In this document: one piece after another, positions 41,299-52,310 of the stretch | How positions within the stretch are numbered: position 1 is the first letter of the stretch | Layout: every line of letters begins with the position of its first letter | Assembly: GCA_015075005.1 (NCBI GenBank) | Contig: JABTVC010000002.1 | Location: 1,098,259 to 1,162,258, forward strand | Length of the DNA: 64,000 nucleotides | Direction of reading: 5' to 3' | DNA from: Planctomycetia bacterium | Lineage (GTDB): Bacteria; Planctomycetota; Brocadiia; Brocadiales; Brocadiaceae | Notes under the pieces: generated by a model | What the model was told of the DNA's origin: nothing | What the model saw: the letters and a program-made list of their open reading frames with translations, nothing else | Database searches by the model: none | Made by a program: the position numbers and the translations under genes

Positions 41299-43359
41299 AT
41301 GAATATTGAAAAAATGAGAAATTTTGGCATCGCTGCACACATTGATGCTGGCAAGACAACGACATCTGAGCGCATTCTCTATTATACGGGAAAATCATAT
41401 AAGATGGGTGAGGTTCATGATGGTACTGCGGTGATGGATTGGATGGAAGAAGAACAAAAGCGTGGAATCACCATTACTGCGGCAGCAACAACGTGCGCCT
41501 GGAATGATTACCAGTTTAATCTGATTGATACGCCTGGCCATGTGGATTTTACTATAGAGGTAGAAAGATCACTTCGGGTGTTAGACGGAGCAATATGTGT
41601 ATTCTGCGGCGTCGGTGGTGTTGAGGCGCAATCCGAAACAGTGTGGCGTCAGGCCGATAGATATGGCGTTCCTAGAATATGTTTTCGTGAATAAGATGGA
41701 CCGAATAGGTGTGGATTTTATGAAGGTTGTTGGTGAAATTAACGAACGATTGGGAATAAAGGCGATTCCTATTCAGCTACCTCTTGGTAGAGAACAAGGA
41801 TTTAAAGGAGTTATAGATCTTGTTACTATGAGGGCTATGGTATATTCAGACGACGTTGATAAGTTGGGGGTGAATTTCTCGGTGGACGAAATTCCTGATG
41901 AATATAAAAAAGAAGCCGAAAAACAGCGGGAAAAAATGATTGAAGCACTTGCAGAACAAGTAGATTTTTTAACCGAAAAATTTTTAAATGGTGAGAAAAT
42001 AACGAATGACGAGTTAAAAAAAGCCATTCGTGAAGGTACGATAAATCTGAAACTTGTGCCTGTAATGTGTGGCTCTGCATTTAAGAAAAAAGGAATTCAG
42101 CCTCTTCTTGATGCCGTATGTGATTACTTGCCATCTCCGCTTGACAGAAAAAAAATTGTGGGTACGAATCCTTATACAGATGAGGAAGTATCGCGGAAAA
42201 CAGTTCCGGATGAGCGTTTTAGCAAACACTTGCTTTTAAAATTGCATCTGATAAGCATGGCGACCTGACATTTATAAGGGTTTATTCCGGGAAAATAACT
42301 TCAGGTACAAGGGTAATAAATTCAGGCAAAGACAAAAAAGAATTAATCAGTCGCATTTACAAAATGCACGCTAACTCCAGGGAGCAAGTTGATGAACTAT
42401 CCTGCGGTGAGATAGGAGCAGTAATTGGTCTGAAGTACACAGTGACCGGAGATTCTTTGAGTGATCCAGATCACCCTATAGTTCTTGAAAAGATGGAATT
42501 CCCGGATACGGTAATTTCGATGGCAATAGAGCCAAAGACAGACGCAGAAAAAGAAAAACTCGGAGTTGCCTTAGCAAAATTAGCAAAAGAAGACCCCACA
42601 TTCAAAGTTCGTTTGGACAGCGAGACCGGTCAGATGATTATCTCCGGTATGGGTGAGTTACATTGGAAGTAATTAAAAAATAGGATGTTGAGTGAGTACA
42701 AAGTGGATGCGAACGTAGGAGCTCCGAAGGTATCTTACAGAGAAACAATAGGTAAAAAGGTCGAGGTTGAAGGTAAATTTATACAACAGACAGGTGGCCA
42801 TGGTCAATTCGGGCATGTATGGATTACCTACCAAACCATTCAAGGGGGATGAACCTGTGACCTTTGTTGACGCCATTAAAGGTGGGAAGATCCCCAAACA
42901 GTTCATAAGATCTGTAGAAAAAGGGATTAGAGAGACTGCAACAACTGGTGTGGCAGGTGGATACACGCTCATAGACATAAAAGTTACATTAACGGATGGT
43001 TCGACCCATCCGGTAGATTCTTCTGATTTGGCTTTTATACCGCAGCGAGTATTGCACTAAGAAAAGGTGTAGAACTGGCAAAGTCAATTTTGCTGGAGCC
43101 AATAATGTCTTTAGAAATCGTTGTTCCAGAGCAGTATATGGGCGATGTAATCAGCGAAATCCATAGCAGAAGGGCAAATATCCTTGAAATGGGTACACGA
43201 GGTGGGCTCAGGATTATTAAGGGCGATGTACCACTTGCGGAAATATTTGGCTATTCAACAGTGTTGCGGTCAATAACACAGGGGAGAGGTACATTTACCA
43301 TGGAGCCCTTAGAATACAGACCTGCACGGCAAAAGCATTCCAGTAGTATTATAGTGTAG
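41299..43359 (+). CDS. fusA: Elongation factor G, frameshifted
   Basis: The GTPase domain reads [67 protein letters not shown], and [13 protein letters not shown] after a first shift near 41690. Further pieces carry [20 protein letters not shown], and the C-terminal domain [22 protein letters not shown]. Breaks near 42240, 42670, 42780 and 43030. It drives ribosomal translocation. Family-standard length of about 690 residues if joined. Confidence 0.9.
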
Positions 43360-43389
43360 CTGCAACAAAAATAATTGAAAGTTTAACCG

Positions 43390-44516
43390 ATGGGTAAAAA
43401 AATATTTAAGCAGAAAAGCCGCATGTGAAAACCGTACGATAAGGCATATGAGATCACAGGAAAACGACATTAACATCGGTGATCACACATAATAACAAGC
43501 AAAGAAGGTTGCCAAGGAAAGGCACGACACGACAAACAAAACGCCAGAAAACGTAAGTGGGAAATAACTGCAACGTACATCATATGGAGTATGAACACCA
43601 GAAAAACATTATGCGCATACCGATTGTCCTGGTCATGCTGGACTATGAGAAGAACATGATAAACTGCACTGCAAATGGGCAGAACGACATATTAGTGGTG
43701 AGTACTCCGGATGGTCCGATGCTGCAAACGAGGGAGCATATCCTCTTGCAAAAACAGGTTGCGTGCCGAGGGATAGTGGTATTTATAAACAAACATGGAC
43801 ATACTGCGAGGAAGATCCAGGAGTTGCTGGATTTGGTGGAGCTGAAAGGTGGAAATTGTTGAGCAAGTATAATTTCCCTAGTGACAAGATACCGGTGATA
43901 AAACTCTACGCTCAAGGCTAATGAATGTGGTTGTGGTGGTGCTTCGTGTGCAATGTGTGGGCCGATATTGAAGTTGATGGATGGTGGATACGTATCTGCC
44001 AGATCCTGTGAGGGATAGATAAGCCATTCTTGATGTCAGTAGAAGATGTTTTTAGTATAAAGGGAAAAGTACGGTAGCAGCAGGGAGGGAAAGAGCGAGG
44101 CAAGGTAAAGGTTGGAGAAGGTGGATTGGTATCAGACCTATGAAAGAAGTCCGTGGTGACAAAAACCATGGATGAGGGTCAGGCTGGTAGCAAAATATTG
44201 CTGAAATGTAAAGGAGGATTTAAGAAAAGGGGAAAGAAACTTGAGTGAAGCCAAATTTTAATAAGGTTGAGGTGGGAAGTATATGTTGAGGCTAGCTTGC
44301 TTGGAAGGAAATTAGGAGGCACCACCCCTTTATACGGCTATAGGCCAAATTTACCAAAACACGGTAACTCTGACAGGTAGGCTGGTCCATGCCAGTAATA
44401 ATGCAGATAAAAACAAAAGAAAACGATGGTTATGCGAGAAAACAAAACAGAATTCACCAGGCCATACAGAAAGAAAAGAATTAGGAAAACCAGAAATTAC
44501 AAAAATTATTGAATAA
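43390..44516 (+). pseudogene. tuf: Elongation factor Tu, copy 2, heavily corrupted
   Basis: The DNA aligns with the first tuf from ATGGGTAAA at 43390 to the ATTACAAAAATTATTGAATAA end at 44514-44516, but contains dozens of small indels and substitutions. Many G or T residues are lost or replaced by A. Intact islands include KHGH-like VFINK and [14 protein letters not shown]. No long frame survives. Position after fusA is where the second tuf of the str operon belongs. Either a very poor consensus over a collapsed duplicate, or a decayed copy; the first is more likely given the condition of its neighbours. Confidence 0.75.
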
Positions 44517-45141
44517 ATATCATTTCTATTGACTTTTTTACCGGATTTGTGCGGGAAGTTTTACATTATTTAATGTTTGCAGATTAACCATTGCCGCAAA
44601 ATCAGAAAAACCACAAAGATATATTTATCATGATGTTAAAATCATCGCTCTAATTACCAAAACACAGCATACCAAAGGGTTAATCCCTTCGTCATTCCAC
44701 CACCACATTGAAAAATATTAAAGGTCACTTAATACGATGCCAATGGCAGTTTAAAATAAAAACCCAAAAGCAGCAAATATATTTTCCAGCCCACCACCAA
44801 ATACTGATACCCTAAACCAAAAATATGCCCACCAGCCAAAGATTAAGATAAACACCGCAACCTGATTCCAAATCTTACCATTGCCAAAGAGCGTTAACAC
44901 TTTCGTAAAAAATAGATTGACGCAGATATATCCGGAAAATAGGAACCATGCAGAAATTCCTGTTCCAGGGGCTGGCCCGCCGCGTAACCTGGTCACAAAC
45001 GCAGATTACTCTCTGGTTCAGCTGGATTCCATGATAAGAAATAAAATTCGAAAAAAAAAAAAAGGTAACACACTGGCCACCAACAATATGCCGGTATACA
45101 AAATCCGTCTAATGCAAAACCAAAACACAATGCCAAACTAG
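44517..45141 (+). other. Corrupted rpsJ-rplC region
   Basis: Gene order predicts rpsJ (S10) and rplC (L3) here. A fragment reading IPVPGAGPPRNLVT near 44955-45000 resembles the L3 C-terminus (VPGxxxxLVxIR), and AAAATCAGAAAAACC near 44598 may be the start of S10. The space, 625 bp, is about 300 bp short of the two genes. Bases are A- and C-rich and G-poor compared with neighbours. Minus-strand frames here encode hydrophobic chance peptides. Confidence 0.35.
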
Positions 45142-45955
45142 ATGATTGATGTTGCCACCGCCAATTGCCGCAACAAAAGGGCCATTGCCATGCTGACTAA
45201 AAAAAGCGTATTTTGCCGCCACACACGCATTTCCACAAACAAAAGACAGTTTATCCGCATCACTCTACTCACAAGGCATGTACATCGAAAAAAGATGTCG
45301 GGAGACCGTGGCAAGCATGCAAACCGCCTTGGGCCAAAAGCCATCCAGAACAGCTATTTGCAGGCTATTCGTTCCCCTGGTCTTTGGAATTATCATGGCG
45401 GAGTTAATTTTGGCCCTACCGTAGACCATTATGGATATGCACCAGCAAAAAGAAAACAAGCCACTAAATAGCTCTTTGCCGTCTTCTGGACTACATTGGC
45501 AGCGCCGGGTGCTGTATGCCGCAAAAGTTAGTCGTAGTTGACATTTGAATTTTGATGCTCCGTGCAGGACAAAAAAACTAGTAAACAAACATTAAAAAAC
45601 AGGGCAGGCAACTGGTGCCTCTTTGCCTGGGTGGCACAACCTGGAAGGCAGATGAAGTACTCTTAATAAATCTGCCAGGCTCTTTTTCTGCCCTTATGAA
45701 ATGCAAAATAGCAACTTGCGCATGGTTTGAATTTATGCCCAAGTCCACCAAAACAAAAAAATACATTAAAAAACACCAAGAACCATTGGCCAAATATACA
45801 GATACAACCATTACCACAGGCAATGAATAGTTTGAAACTGCCAAATACCTTCCCTTTGAGAACCAAACCAAGAGCGTTGTTGATGCAAGTCGTCGCCGCC
45901 ATACAAATAAATAATATATTACGATTGAAGGCCAAAATTTGAACACAAATCACCA
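45142..45955 (+). CDS. rplD: Ribosomal protein L4, corrupted
   Basis: ATG 45142 (MIDV) is a plausible start. The best-preserved part is QAIRSPGLWNYHGGVNFGPTVDHYGYAP (45357-45440), which matches the L4 signature GSIRSPLWxGGGVxFGPxxRDY. Before it, NKRQ and GPKA-like pieces fit the L4 loop. Near 45880-45945, NNILRLKAKI fits the C-terminal NVYDILRFExL. Many indels break all frames. It lies in the correct S10-operon slot before L23 and L2. Confidence 0.55.
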
Positions 45956-45964
45956 CATTTTGAA

Positions 45965-46153
45965 GTTGATTTGAGCGCAAAAAATTCAAATAAGGGAGGC
46001 AATAGAGAACTTCTTTCATGTTAAGGTTGATGATGTCAGATCAATGGTTAGAAAAAGGCAAAGCAAACGGGTTAAGTTCAGGCTTGGCAAAACAAAGGAT
46101 TGGAAAAGGCTATTATCACGTTAAAAAAAAGTGTTATAGATCTTGGATATTAA
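45965..46153 (+). CDS. rplW: Ribosomal protein L23, C-terminal part only, frameshifted
   Basis: With single-base corrections the DNA reads FEVDLSA, KIQIREAIENFFHVKVDDVRSM, KAKRVKFRLGKTKDWKKAI and a short hydrophobic end. This is the second half of L23, which lines the polypeptide exit site. The N-terminal half is missing because the end of L4 abuts this part directly, suggesting lost bases in the assembly. Confidence 0.6.
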
Positions 46154-46187
46154 TAAATGAGCAAACAAGAAAAAGGAATAGGAATTA

Positions 46188-47015
46188 ATGGGTATTATTT
46201 ACTATAAACCGGTAACTGCCGGAAGAAGATTTGCGAGTGTATCTGACTTTTCAGAAATTACCAGGACGAAACCGGAAAAATCGTTATTGGAGCCTTTACG
46301 TAAGACTGGTGGTAGAAACACGGAAGGTAAAATAACGGCAGAGCATATAGGTGGCGGTAGTAGACGGCATTATAGAATTATCGATTTTAAACGAAAAAAA
46401 GATAACGTTCCTGCCAAAGTTGCAACTGTTGAATATGACCCTAATCGATCCGCGCGTATTGCTCTCTTACATTATGCAGATGGAGAGAAAAGATACATTC
46501 TTTCACCGGATAATATTCGTGTTGGCCAGATGGTAATATCTGGGGAGAAAGTTGATCCAGAAATAGGTAATTGTATGCCACTCAAAAGTATTCCGCTTGG
46601 GTTGGAAATCCATAATATTGAATTACGTGTTGGGCAAGGCGGGCAATTGGTTCGTTCTGCTGGTGGAACGGCAAAATTGATGGCTAAAGAGGGAAATTAT
46701 GCTCACGTTGTTCTCCCTTCCGGTGAGGTAAGAAAAGTATTTAGCGGCTGTAGGGCGACTATAGGCAAACTCGGGAATTCTGATCATAGTAATATCAGAC
46801 TTGGAAAAGCTGGTAGAAATCGGTGGAAAGGCAGAAGACCTCACGTGAGGGGTGTTGCGCAAAATCCTGTAGCTCATCCATTGGGTGGTGGTGAAGGAAG
46901 AAGTGGTGGAGAAGACATCCCTGCTCAAGAACGGGTTTGTTGGCAAAAGGTGGAAAGACAAGAAAGAAAAAGTCTTTAAGTAGTAGGTTTATTATTCGTA
47001 GGCGAAGAAATTGGT
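46188..47015 (+). CDS. rplB: Ribosomal protein L2, C-terminal frameshift
   Basis: The long frame reads [73 protein letters not shown] and the peptidyl-transferase block [21 protein letters not shown] shift near 46910 diverts the last residues; the other frame supplies RFIIRRRRN, the normal basic end. L2 is needed for subunit joining. Essential, so the break is probably an error. Confidence 0.9.
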
Positions 47016-47066
47016 GCAAGGGGCAATTTGTAGTATTAAATTGTAAATCAGAACACGGGAGAAGCT

Positions 47067-47349
47067 ATGAGCCGTTCAGTAAAAAAAGGACCATACGTTG
47101 ATAGTAAACTGATGGAAAAAGTACAAAAGCAAAAGATACTGGTATCAGTGAGCCAATAAAAACATGGTCGAGAAGTTGTACGATAGTACCAGATTTTGTA
47201 TCTCACACCTTTATGATTCATAATGGGAAGATATTTCAGAAACTTTTTGTTACAGATGACATGGTAGGTCACAAGCTTGGTGAGTTTGCTCAAACACGCA
47301 TTTTCGGGCACATGGTGGCGTGAAAAAGAAGGAAACACCGCATGGCTAA
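47067..47349 (+). CDS. rpsS: Ribosomal protein S19, frameshifted
   Basis: ATG 47067 follows GGGAGAAG and begins [19 protein letters not shown]. After shifts near 47135 and 47300 the frames give [49 protein letters not shown] and VKKKETPHG. The product is the usual 90-odd residues of the 30S head protein. It was not seen as one frame. Confidence 0.85.
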
Positions 47350-47393
47350 CAGGTAGTTATAGATAACTTTAGATAGTTGTACTGAAAGGTCGT

Positions 47394-47763
47394 ATGTCAA
47401 TGGAATTTAAATCCAGTTGTAGATATGCCAGGATTTCACCACGGAAAGCAAGATATGTCATGGATCTTGTTCGTGGCAAATCGGTCAATGATGCTTTAAG
47501 AATTTTAAGATTAACCCATAAACGATCAACCTATATGATTGACAAAGTCATTAGGGCTGCAATAGCTGCGGCAAACGAAAATCTAGACGTTGATGTTGAT
47601 TTGCTTTACTTATCGCAGGCACTTGTGGATGTTGGCCCCACCAGAAAATGGCAGCAGTCCGAGACCTCGTGGTATGTCAGCGCGAATATTGAAACGTACA
47701 AGTCACATTACGGTTGTATTATCTGAAAAGTGTAAGAGTTCCGTTATCAAAGAAAAACGATAA
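47394..47763 (+). CDS. rplV: Ribosomal protein L22, C-terminal frameshift
   Basis: Starts behind AAAGG at ATG 47394 (or 47400). Residues SSCRYARISPRKARYVMDLVRGKSVNDALRIL and the helix DKVIRAAIAAANENLDVDVDLLY are intact. After VGPTRK a shift is required to reach the basic RGMSARI loop and the TSHITVVLSE end, TAA 47761-47763. L22 lines the exit tunnel. Confidence 0.88.
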
Positions 47764-47775
47764 ATGAGGTGATGA

Positions 47776-48472
47776 ATGGGTCAAAAAGGTTTCCCTGATA
47801 AGTTTTAGATTAGGTATTACGCAAGGCTGGAAATCGCTCTGGTATGCAGATAAGAAGGATTTTGGTACATTGCTCGTTGAGGACCATAAGATACGTAAAA
47901 TAATCAAGAAGAATTATGGTTTTGCCGGTATCCCGTTTATCGAGATTGAAAGAACACGGCAAGATGCAAAAATAACATTGCATACTGCGCGCCCAGGGTT
48001 AATTATAGGAAGAAAAGGTTCAGAGGTAGATAAACTAAAGGAAGAAATTAAAAACTTTTAGAGAGAGAAGTTGTTATAAAAATAAAGGAGACCACCAAGC
48101 CTGAGCTATACGCACAACTTGTTGCTGAAAATATAGCTGAGCAATTGGAGAAACGCGCTGCCTTTAGGAGCTATGAAAAAAGCAATGGACTTGACGATCG
48201 ATTCTGGTGCACTGGGGGTGAAGATGCAAGTTGCAGGTCGTTTGGGTGGTGCTGAGATTGCCCGAACTGAAAAAATGTCTTTTGGAAGTGTTCCATTGCA
48301 TACGTTGAGGGCGGATGTTGATTACGGATTTGCAGAAGCGAAAACAGCATATGGTGTTATTGGTGTAAAAGTATGGATTTATAAAGGTTTAATTATTTCG
48401 GCGAAGGAGAAGAGATATGCGCTTGATGCCAAAGAGGGTGAAGTTCAGAAAGTCGCAAAGGCAGAAAATTAA
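47776..48472 (+). CDS. rpsC: Ribosomal protein S3, frameshifted
   Basis: ATG 47776 sits behind GAGGTGATGA and begins MGQK; a shift near 47800 leads into [18 protein letters not shown]. The KH domain [18 protein letters not shown] is intact, and after a shift near 48058 and 48170 the C-terminal domain reads [29 protein letters not shown] and [12 protein letters not shown]. The last 18 codons overlap rplP in another frame, which suggests one more shift; the true stop may be the TGATG junction near 48427. Confidence 0.88.
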
Positions 48473-48835
48473 AGGAAATGCGACAAGATGTAATACGGTA
48501 GCCTTTGGTGAGTTTGGCTTACAATCTCTGGAGCCGGGATGGATTACTGCGCAGCAGCTGGAAGCTGGCAGGTATCGGCATCTCAGTATCTTCCCAGAGA
48601 AGGAAAGTTGACTATAAGGTTTTTCCACATAAGTCGGTTTCGTCTAAACCTATAGAAACACGCAAGTAAAAAAGCAAAGAGTGAGCCCAATTTTGGTTTG
48701 CCGTAGTAAAGCCAGTGGACTGTGCTGTTTGAGCTAGGTGGTATCAACGAAGAAATAGCAAGGCAGACACTAAACAGAATTGCTCATAAAATGCCGGTCA
48801 AAGTGAGGTTTGTCCAAAGGAAAAAGACAAACTGA
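48417..48835 (+). CDS. rplP: Ribosomal protein L16, frameshifted
   Basis: ATG 48417 behind AAGGAGAAGAG begins [24 protein letters not shown] and continues [23 protein letters not shown]. Then a shift is needed for the [17 protein letters not shown] part, and the end [15 protein letters not shown], stop 48833-48835, lies in a third frame. L16 helps position tRNA at the A site. Confidence 0.88.
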
Positions 48836-48841
48836 AGGCTG

Positions 48842-49051
48842 ATGAAATCAAGAAGCAAATCAAGGCAGGAAATTTTAGATGAAATTGAAGCAAGCAGGCG
48901 GGAATTATTGAATGTTCGTTTTCAGTGGCAAGTTGGGGAGATAAGGAATCTTGCGCAGAGAAAAGACATCAAAAGGAATATTGCAAGATTGGCAACTCTT
49001 CTCAGAGAGTCCGAATTAGGTATCGGAAAGCGTCTAGGAATCAAGGAGTAG
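48842..49051 (+). CDS. rpmC: Ribosomal protein L29
   Basis: A 69-residue two-helix protein with RRELLNVRFQWQVGEIRNLAQRKDIKRNIARLATLLRE, the L29 signature. It begins 6 bp after L16 and is the first unbroken gene after the damaged stretch. It binds near the tunnel exit. Confidence 0.93.
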   Translation: MKSRSKSRQEILDEIEASRRELLNVRFQWQVGEIRNLAQRKDIKRNIARLATLLRESELGIGKRLGIKE

Positions 49052-49057
49052 ATAACG

Positions 49058-49321
49058 ATGAACGTTGGAAAAGTAAGAAGAAAAAAAATTGTTGGAATGG
49101 TAGTGGGCAATAAGATGCAAAAGACTATTGTTGTTGAGGTTGCGCGTCTTGTTAAACATCCAAGATATGGTAAATATATAAAAAGGTCATCTATTTATAA
49201 GGCGCACGATGAGAACGGCCAGGCGAGTTTAGGTGATAAGGTTGAGATTATAGAAACAAGGCCACTAAGTAAAACGAAAACTACAAAATTGTTTCGGGTT
49301 ATTGAAAAAGCAAAGCAATAA
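49058..49321 (+). CDS. rpsQ: Ribosomal protein S17
   Basis: An 87-residue protein with KKIVGMVVGNKMQKTIVVEVARLVKHPRYGKYIKRSSIYKAHDE and the GDKVEIIETRPLSKTKTTKLFRVIEKA end. It binds 16S rRNA early in 30S assembly. Intact. Confidence 0.96.
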   Translation: MNVGKVRRKKIVGMVVGNKMQKTIVVEVARLVKHPRYGKYIKRSSIYKAHDENGQASLGDKVEIIETRPLSKTKTTKLFRVIEKAKQ

Positions 49322-49342
49322 TTAAAAAATTGGAGTCTTAAC

Positions 49343-49711
49343 ATGATAATGGAGCAAACGAAGTTAGACATTGCAGATAACAGTGGTGCTAAAAGGGCCA
49401 CGTGTATCAAGGTGTTGGGAGGTACGAGCAGAAAATATGCAACGGTTGGTGATATTGTGGTAGCTGCCGTAAAGAAAGCGATACCTGAGGGAGTTGTAAA
49501 GAAGGGCGAAGTAGTAAAAGGTGTAGTTGTGCGAACAAAAAAAAATATTCGCAGAGAAGATGGTTCTTACCTGAAATTCGATAAAAATGCCATAGTGATT
49601 ATTGACAACGATGGTAACCCAAGGGGGACTCGTATTTTTGGTGCTGTGGCAAGAGAGCTAAGACTGAAAAATTTTATGAAAATTATATCTTTGGCTGCAG
49701 AGGTTGTCTAG
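49343..49711 (+). CDS. rplN: Ribosomal protein L14
   Basis: A 122-residue protein with the whole family pattern: [63 protein letters not shown] and [13 protein letters not shown]. It lies at the subunit interface. Intact. Confidence 0.97.
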   Translation: MIMEQTKLDIADNSGAKRATCIKVLGGTSRKYATVGDIVVAAVKKAIPEGVVKKGEVVKGVVVRTKKNIRREDGSYLKFDKNAIVIIDNDGNPRGTRIFGAVARELRLKNFMKIISLAAEVV

Positions 49712-49758
49712 ACAGATTCATAAAATAGAACGACAATTAGTTATATTTGGAGAGATTT

Positions 49759-50094
49759 ATGCATGTTCGCACGAACGATTTAGTAGCAGTGATGGCAGGT
49801 AACGAAGCCGGGAAAACTGGTAAGATTATAAAAATATTACCAGATGCGAAGCGGGTGATTTTGAAAGGTGTGAATTTAGTTTATAAGCACACAAAGCCTA
49901 GTCAAAAAAACCCTCAGGGAGGCAGAATACAGAAGGAGGCTTCAATAGCAATTGCGAATGTGTTACCTGTTTGTCAAAATAAGAATTGTAAAAAGTTTGA
50001 AAGAGGTGTACGGGTAAGAAAAAAAGTGCTCGAAAATGGTGACAAAATTCGTGCTTGTGTTTATTGTAGTTCCGAAATAATGTCTGCTGAATGA
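49759..50094 (+). CDS. rplX: Ribosomal protein L24 with C-terminal Cys pairs
   Basis: ATG 49759 follows GGAGAG; an in-frame TTG 12 bp earlier is unlikely. The KOW motif [44 protein letters not shown] and the C-terminal region VCQNKNC...ACVYC suggest a zinc ribbon in the L24 tail. L24 starts 50S assembly. The stop overlaps the rplE start. Confidence 0.94.
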   Translation: MHVRTNDLVAVMAGNEAGKTGKIIKILPDAKRVILKGVNLVYKHTKPSQKNPQGGRIQKEASIAIANVLPVCQNKNCKKFERGVRVRKKVLENGDKIRACVYCSSEIMSAE

Positions 50095-50654
50095 GTTTAG
50101 GATTAAAAAATATGACAAGATTGTTAGAAAAGTATAATCAACAGGTAGTACCGCATCTTATTGAGAAGTTTGGGTATAAAAACAAGTTGTCTGTGCCTAA
50201 AATTACAAAAGTTGTTGTTAATATGGGTGTGGGACGAGCAACAGAAAATAAAAAACTCATTGAAGAGTCAACAAAGCATTTAACAGTTGTTGCTGGTCAA
50301 AAGCCGCTAATTACTAAAGCAAAGAAAGCTATTGCTGGTTTTAAACTTAGGAAGGGCCAGGCTATTGGATGTAAGGTAACGCTTCGGGGAAAGAGAATGT
50401 ATGAATTTTTAGATCGTTTGATTAGTATTGCGTTGCCGAGGATACGTGATTTCAGAGGGCTTTCGACTAAATCTTTCGATGGTCGTGGAAATTATACGAT
50501 TGGACTTACGGAGCAAATTGTGTTTCCTGAAATTAATATAGAAGCGGTTGAATTTGTTCAGGGTATGGATGTCACCTTAGTGATAACTGGTAACTCGAAT
50601 GAACAATCTTGCGAGCTATTGAAGTTGATAGGTATGCCTTTTAAATTAGAATAG
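50091..50654 (+). CDS. rplE: Ribosomal protein L5
   Basis: A 187-residue protein with [53 protein letters not shown], and [30 protein letters not shown]. It binds 5S rRNA. Start overlaps rplX by ATGA. Confidence 0.97.
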   Translation: MSLGLKNMTRLLEKYNQQVVPHLIEKFGYKNKLSVPKITKVVVNMGVGRATENKKLIEESTKHLTVVAGQKPLITKAKKAIAGFKLRKGQAIGCKVTLRGKRMYEFLDRLISIALPRIRDFRGLSTKSFDGRGNYTIGLTEQIVFPEINIEAVEFVQGMDVTLVITGNSNEQSCELLKLIGMPFKLE

Positions 50655-50663
50655 GGAGTATGA

Positions 50664-50849
50664 ATGGCGAGGAAATGTTTAATAGAAAAATCGAAGAAAG
50701 AACCGAAATATAAAACGAGAAGATATAATAGATGTAAATTATGTGGAAGGCGAAGGGCCTATTATCGCAGGTTTCAGATTTGCCGGCTTTGCTTTAGGAA
50801 GCTTGCCTCAAAAGGTGAGATACCTGGTGTGATGAAAGCTAGTTGGTAG
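50664..50849 (+). CDS. rpsZ: Ribosomal protein S14, zinc type (type Z)
   Basis: A 61-residue protein with CKLCGRR and [10 protein letters not shown], the two Cys pairs of the short zinc form, and the [10 protein letters not shown] end. It belongs to the 30S head. Confidence 0.96.
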   Translation: MARKCLIEKSKKEPKYKTRRYNRCKLCGRRRAYYRRFQICRLCFRKLASKGEIPGVMKASW

Positions 50850-50899
50850 AATCTTTTTAGTGACATTTAGTTGTGTGTATTAGAAAAAAGGATTAAATT

Positions 50900-51301
50900 A
50901 TGAGTATGACAGACCCAATTTCAGATATGTTTACGCGTGTGAGAAATGCATGTGCAATTCAAAGAGAAAGTGTAGACGTTCCTGCTTCTAAGGTGAAGTT
51001 ATCAATTTTAAAGATACTCAAAGAAGAAGGTTTTATAAAGGAATATAAAAAGATATCTACTGATGACACGCAAAATTTATTTAGAATATTTCTAAAGTAC
51101 GGGCCATTAAAGCAACAAATAATTAATAAAATCGACAGGGTGAGTAAATCAAGCAGGCGAATTTACAAAAAAGCCGATGAAGTTGATAAGATTTTTGGGG
51201 GGATTGGGATAGGCATCTATTCTACTTCAACAGGCATTATTAGCGATAAACAATGTAGGAAGCTTAAAATAGGCGGTGAGCTTATTGGGATAGTGTCGTA
51301 G
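50900..51301 (+). CDS. rpsH: Ribosomal protein S8
   Basis: A 133-residue protein starting MTDPISDMFTRVRNAC and ending in the usual GGIGIGIYSTSTGIISDKQCRKLKIGGELIGIV pattern. It is a central 16S rRNA binder and in many bacteria the autorepressor of the spc operon. Confidence 0.96.
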   Translation: MSMTDPISDMFTRVRNACAIQRESVDVPASKVKLSILKILKEEGFIKEYKKISTDDTQNLFRIFLKYGPLKQQIINKIDRVSKSSRRIYKKADEVDKIFGGIGIGIYSTSTGIISDKQCRKLKIGGELIGIVS

Positions 51302-51328
51302 CGGATTTAATCTGGATAGAGGGCTAAC

Positions 51329-51892
51329 ATGTCACGAATAGGAAAACAACCAGTCAAAATACCAAAGGATGTAAAAATTACCATAAATAGTAATGCCGTC
51401 AATGTTGAAGGGCCAAAAGGAAAGTTGAACAAGGTTTTTCATCCCGATATAACCGTGGAGTTTGATCAACAAGATAATAATGTTTTCGTTAAGAGGTGTT
51501 CGGATGAAAAACATCATAAGGCACTTCATGGTTTGACGCGCGCGCTTATTGCAAATATGGTTATGGGTGTAACCAAAGGCTATTCAAAAAATCTTGAAAT
51601 TGTCGGTCTTGGATATAACGCGAAGGTGCAAGGCAATGAGCTTATATTGTCATTAGGTTACACACATCCTGCAAAGTTGGAGATTCCTAAGGGAATAAAG
51701 ATTGACGTTACGAATCCGACGAATCCTGGCAGGCTTACCGTTTCAGGACCTGACAAGCAAATGGTTGGGCAATTTTCAGCAGTTATCCGAGGTAAGAAGC
51801 CACCAGAACCATACAAGGGGATGGGGATCAAATATGAAGGTGAGATTATTAGAAGGAAAGCTGGAAAATCAGCTACATCGGGAGCAACATAG
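51329..51892 (+). CDS. rplF: Ribosomal protein L6
   Basis: A 187-residue protein with SRIGKQPVKIPKDVKI, GPKGKL and the C-terminal signature PEPYKGMGIKYEGEIIRRKAGKS. It lies near the factor-binding site. Intact. Confidence 0.97.
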   Translation: MSRIGKQPVKIPKDVKITINSNAVNVEGPKGKLNKVFHPDITVEFDQQDNNVFVKRCSDEKHHKALHGLTRALIANMVMGVTKGYSKNLEIVGLGYNAKVQGNELILSLGYTHPAKLEIPKGIKIDVTNPTNPGRLTVSGPDKQMVGQFSAVIRGKKPPEPYKGMGIKYEGEIIRRKAGKSATSGAT

Positions 51893-51914
51893 AAGTTTTT
51901 TTTAAGGGTTTACT

Positions 51915-52283
51915 ATGGACCATATAAAGGAAAAGTTACGTAAAAGAAGAAGACGTCATATTAGAGTCCGGAAGAAGGTATTTGGCACATGCGAAAGGCC
52001 GCGTTTAAGCGTTTGCAGGACTTTAAAGCATATATATTGTCAAATTATTAATGATGTTGATGGAAGAACCTTGGTTGCGGCATCGACACAATCTTCCGAT
52101 GTACGTTCACAGATTCAGTATGGTGGAAATGTAAAAGCTGCTGAGATTGTGGGGAAAAAAATTGCGGAAGAGGCAAAAATTAAGGGCATAACAAAAGTCG
52201 TTTTCGATAAAGGTGGTTATAAGTTTCACGGCAGGATTAAGGCCTTAGCGGAAAGTGCAAGAAAGCACAATTTGAGTTTCTAA
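51915..52283 (+). CDS. rplR: Ribosomal protein L18
   Basis: A 122-residue protein with [35 protein letters not shown] and the [23 protein letters not shown] end. It binds 5S rRNA together with L5. Confidence 0.96.
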   Translation: MDHIKEKLRKRRRRHIRVRKKVFGTCERPRLSVCRTLKHIYCQIINDVDGRTLVAASTQSSDVRSQIQYGGNVKAAEIVGKKIAEEAKIKGITKVVFDKGGYKFHGRIKALAESARKHNLSF

Positions 52284-52310
52284 AAATTAGATTCTTACAA
52301 GGAGAGTGTT

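Noticed and set aside
44751..46019. Hydrophobic minus-strand frames in the damaged S10 region
   Set aside because: They are the reverse of corrupted L3, L4 and L23 sequence; the plus strand retains recognisable L4 and L23 islands.
43390..46155. True pseudogenisation of tuf, rpsJ, rplC, rplD and rplW
   Set aside because: rplC, rplD and rplW are essential or nearly so and single copy; neighbouring essential genes also carry frameshifts, so sequence error is more likely.
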